From Rhizobiaceae bacterium (GTDB taxonomy: Bacteria; Pseudomonadota; Alphaproteobacteria; Rhizobiales; Rhizobiaceae): 64,000 bases of DNA. The translations under genes were made by a program, and so were the position numbers. The notes under the pieces are model-generated. The model made no database searches. It was not told the origin of the DNA and worked only from the letters and a program-made list of their open reading frames with translations. This document shows, in pieces, positions 61,626 to 64,000 of the stretch. Numbering within the stretch: the first letter of the stretch is position 1; the number at the start of each line of letters is the position of its first letter. The stretch lies in contig JACVCH010000016.1 of NCBI GenBank assembly GCA_016742175.1, positions 1-64,000 on the forward strand. Reading direction: 5' to 3'.

Positions 61626-63249
61626 AGCAGCGCCGGCGGTCGCATGGCGAGAGGTCGCCGTCCGCTATCCCTACGCCACCGCGCCGGCCGTCGGCCCGGT
61701 ATCGCTCGATCTGCGCAAGGGCGAACGGCTCCTGATCCTCGGCCCGTCCGGCTGCGGCAAGTCCACCTTGCTCAATACAGTCACCGGCCTGGTGCCGGCG
61801 ACGATCCCCGCCGAAATCTCGGGCGAGGTCGCAACGCTGGGCGTCCCGGCCGCGAGCCGGTCGCCGGCGGCGTGGTCCGCTTCGGTCGCCCAGCTCTTCC
61901 AGGACGCCGACCAGACGCTTTGCGGCATGACGGTCGGCGACGAAGTCGCCTTCGCACTCGAAAACCGCGCGCTGCCGGAAGAGAAGATCGTCGTCCGGGT
62001 CGACCGCGCCCTCGATAGGGCGGGCGTGCCGCCAAGCTGGCGCACGCGCCGCACCGCTTCGCTCTCCGGCGGCGAAAAGCAGCTCGTCGCGCTCGCCGCC
62101 GTGCTGGCGCAGGAGGCCGAGTTCTTCATCGCCGACGAGCCGACCGCGCATCTGTCGCCGCAGGCGGCCGCGCGGCTTCACGCCGTCATCGGCGGGCAGG
62201 GGCAGACCTTCCTCGTCGTCGACCACCGCCTCGACGGCCTGATCGACACGATCGACCGCGTCGCCATCATCGGCCGCGACGGTACCCTCATCGCCGACGG
62301 CCCGCCACGCGACATCTTCCGCGCCCATGGCGCACGTTTCGCGCAGGAAGGCATCTGGCGCCCGCTCGCATCCGACCTCGACCGGCTCTTGCGCGGGATC
62401 GGCATCGCGCTCGACACACCGCCGCTGGCCGTGTCCGAGATCATCGCGGACCTCGACCGCCGCCCGGCCGGTGACCAGTCCGCCGCCGGAACTGTGATCC
62501 GCCATTTCCTATGGCAGCGCATCGCCGAACCGGCAGAGGCAACCGGCCAACCGCTGGTCACGCTCGACAGCGCCGCCTGCGCGCCGCTCTTCGCCAAGCC
62601 CGTTCTTCGAGACGTCTCGCTCCAAATCCACCCCGGCGAAACCATCGCGCTTCTGGGCCGCAACGGTGCCGGCAAGTCCACTCTCGGCGCGACACTCGCC
62701 GGCCTGCTGCGCCTCAAGGGTGGAACCCGAACCGGCCCTGCCGGCGGCTTCGCCTTTCAGCGGCCCGAAACCCAGTTCACCGAAGGCAGCGCCCGCGCCG
62801 AACTCGAATCGATCGTCGGCAAGGGCTCGGCGCATGTCGATACGCTCCTGTCCGCCTGGCGGCTCGAAAGCGTGGCCACCCAGCACCCGTTCGAACTCTC
62901 GCAAGGCCAGAAACGCCGCCTCGCGCTCGCAACCTTGACGGCGGACACGCGCTGGCCCTTTCTCGTCCTCGACGAACCCACAGCCGGCCTCGACGCCGCC
63001 GCATGCGACGAGATCGCGTCACGCATCGCTGAAATCGCCGCAGAGGGCAGGGCGGTCGTCGTCATCACCCATGACCTGGACTTCGCACTCAAGACCTGTT
63101 CGCGCGGCATCGTCCTCGACGGCAGCTCAGTCGCTGCCGATGCACCGCTCCTCGACATCCTCCGCGACGACCGGCTTCTCGCGGGCGCCGGTCTGGCTAC
63201 TCCCGAAATCCTCCGGCTCGCCGCGTGGATGGAGGCCGCGCCATGCTGA
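61600..63249 (+). CDS. ykoD: ECF transporter ATPase YkoD (two fused ABC domains)
   Basis: 549 residues with two ABC domains. Domain 1: GPSGCGKST, LSGGEKQLVALAAVL, FFIADEPTAHLS. Domain 2: GRNGAGKST, LSQGQKRRLALATL, LVLDEPTAGLD. Both are complete, so both ATP sites should work. Fused ATPases are typical for YkoD. It overlaps ykoE by 26 nt and ykoC by 7 nt. Confidence 0.92.
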   Translation: MNVAFSAPEAAPAVAWREVAVRYPYATAPAVGPVSLDLRKGERLLILGPSGCGKSTLLNTVTGLVPATIPAEISGEVATLGVPAASRSPAAWSASVAQLFQDADQTLCGMTVGDEVAFALENRALPEEKIVVRVDRALDRAGVPPSWRTRRTASLSGGEKQLVALAAVLAQEAEFFIADEPTAHLSPQAAARLHAVIGGQGQTFLVVDHRLDGLIDTIDRVAIIGRDGTLIADGPPRDIFRAHGARFAQEGIWRPLASDLDRLLRGIGIALDTPPLAVSEIIADLDRRPAGDQSAAGTVIRHFLWQRIAEPAEATGQPLVTLDSAACAPLFAKPVLRDVSLQIHPGETIALLGRNGAGKSTLGATLAGLLRLKGGTRTGPAGGFAFQRPETQFTEGSARAELESIVGKGSAHVDTLLSAWRLESVATQHPFELSQGQKRRLALATLTADTRWPFLVLDEPTAGLDAAACDEIASRIAEIAAEGRAVVVITHDLDFALKTCSRGIVLDGSSVAADAPLLDILRDDRLLAGAGLATPEILRLAAWMEAAPC

Positions 63250-63992
63250 GCACGCTTCATCCGCTGCCCAAGCTGATCGTCTGCCTCGTCTGGCTCGCGG
63301 CCTCGATCGCCGTCTTCGATCCGCGCTTCCAGGCCGGCATCGTCGTCCTCGCCGCGCTCGCCCTGATCCTCGTCGAGCGCCGCTCGCCGCTCCTCGTTCT
63401 GGCGCTGATGATCCCCTTCGCGCTGTTCGGCTTCGGCTTCCTGACGACCGCGACGCTCTTTCGCGAGGAAAGCGACTTCGCCACCCGCATGGCCGCCGAA
63501 ACGCCGTTCGGCTCGCCGGCCTTCTCGGCCGGCATCGTCCTTTTCCTGCGCGCCATCGCCTGTGGCATGGTCTCGGCCGTCTTCGTGTTGACGACCGAAC
63601 CGGGCCGCTTCATCAAGGCGCTGATGGCGAATTGGCGCCTGTCGCCGCGCATCGGCTACGCGCTCTTTTCGGCGCTCCACCTCGTGCCGGACCTCGCCTC
63701 CGAAGCGCAGCAGATTCGCCTCGCCCGGGCGATGAAAAGGGCGCGCACTCCGCGCCGCATTCCCGGTCCCGTCGAAACGGCGTCGCTGGTCGTCCCGCTT
63801 CTCGCCTTCGCCATCCGCCGAGCCAACCGCGCCGCGATCGCCATGGAAGCGCGCGGCCTCGGGGCGGCAAGCGCCCGAACCATCGTCGGCGCGCCGCAAT
63901 CGCGCTCCGCGGATGCGATCTTCGTCATCGCATCGCTCGCGCTGCTCGCGATCCTTTTCATTCTGACATCGGTTGTCTGGCGGGCTTGGTGA
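63243..63992 (+). CDS. ykoC: ECF transporter T component YkoC
   Basis: 249 residues, about five membrane segments, CbiQ/EcfT family. The two Ala-Arg-Gly-type coupling motifs are seen as RLARAMKRAR and AMEARGLGA. It connects the ATPase to the YkoE S component. The gene is complete, ending 8 bp before the window edge. ATG 63243 fits the family start better than the upstream in-frame codon inside ykoD. Confidence 0.9.
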   Translation: MLSTLHPLPKLIVCLVWLAASIAVFDPRFQAGIVVLAALALILVERRSPLLVLALMIPFALFGFGFLTTATLFREESDFATRMAAETPFGSPAFSAGIVLFLRAIACGMVSAVFVLTTEPGRFIKALMANWRLSPRIGYALFSALHLVPDLASEAQQIRLARAMKRARTPRRIPGPVETASLVVPLLAFAIRRANRAAIAMEARGLGAASARTIVGAPQSRSADAIFVIASLALLAILFILTSVVWRAW

Positions 63993-64000
63993 ACGCCCCA

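Overview
The window is GC-rich chromosomal DNA from an alphaproteobacterium, most likely of the order Hyphomicrobiales (Rhizobiales) and close to the Phyllobacteriaceae. The signs are many ABC importers for organic nitrogen and carbon, aromatic-acid style catabolism, a rhizobial-type type I secretion locus, and a palindromic intergenic repeat of a kind I associate with Mesorhizobium-like genomes (recollection, not searched). Coding density is high. I see no phage, insertion sequence, CRISPR array or rRNA.

Left part, 1-12.35 kb: the end of a Bug-type binding protein, an exported LCAT-like lipase with a long polyglycine linker, and then the most unusual locus. It holds a LapG-like periplasmic cysteine protease (BTLCP), a LuxR-type regulator with a degenerate receiver, a small protein with a HEPN-like motif, a Ser-Asp/Gly-rich protein, a 666-residue acidic repeat protein, and a type I ABC exporter with its HlyD adaptor. 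The two candidate exported proteins share a 13-residue motif, N-x-[IL]-x-Q-x5-D-x-D, once in the first and five times in the second. I read this as a secretion or surface-adhesion system that I do not recognise as described.

Middle, 12.4-39.6 kb: tRNA-Gln, a GreA-like factor, an AraC regulator and a probable 2-furoate pathway (hmfABCDE plus a BenE-type importer); a dipeptide/oligopeptide importer with a divergent regulator-binding protein-peptidase operon; a Crp/Fnr regulator; and a branched-chain-type ABC importer whose genes lie between two acyl-CoA ligase genes.

Right, 39.6-64 kb: a sigma-54 two-component pair lies directly downstream of a seven-gene Mrp Na+/H+ antiporter operon whose G subunit carries a large extra C-terminal region. 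A BMP-type nucleoside importer follows, with tandem 16-bp palindromes in its promoter region. Then come a spermidine/putrescine-type importer with an XRE-cupin regulator and a catabolic-type histidinol dehydrogenase homologue, and finally a TPP riboswitch in front of the ykoFEDC thiamine-precursor ECF transporter.

Most functional units are nutrient import linked to CoA activation or oxidation, which suggests a versatile soil or plant/water-associated heterotroph. All functions are read from motifs and gene order; no database search was made.
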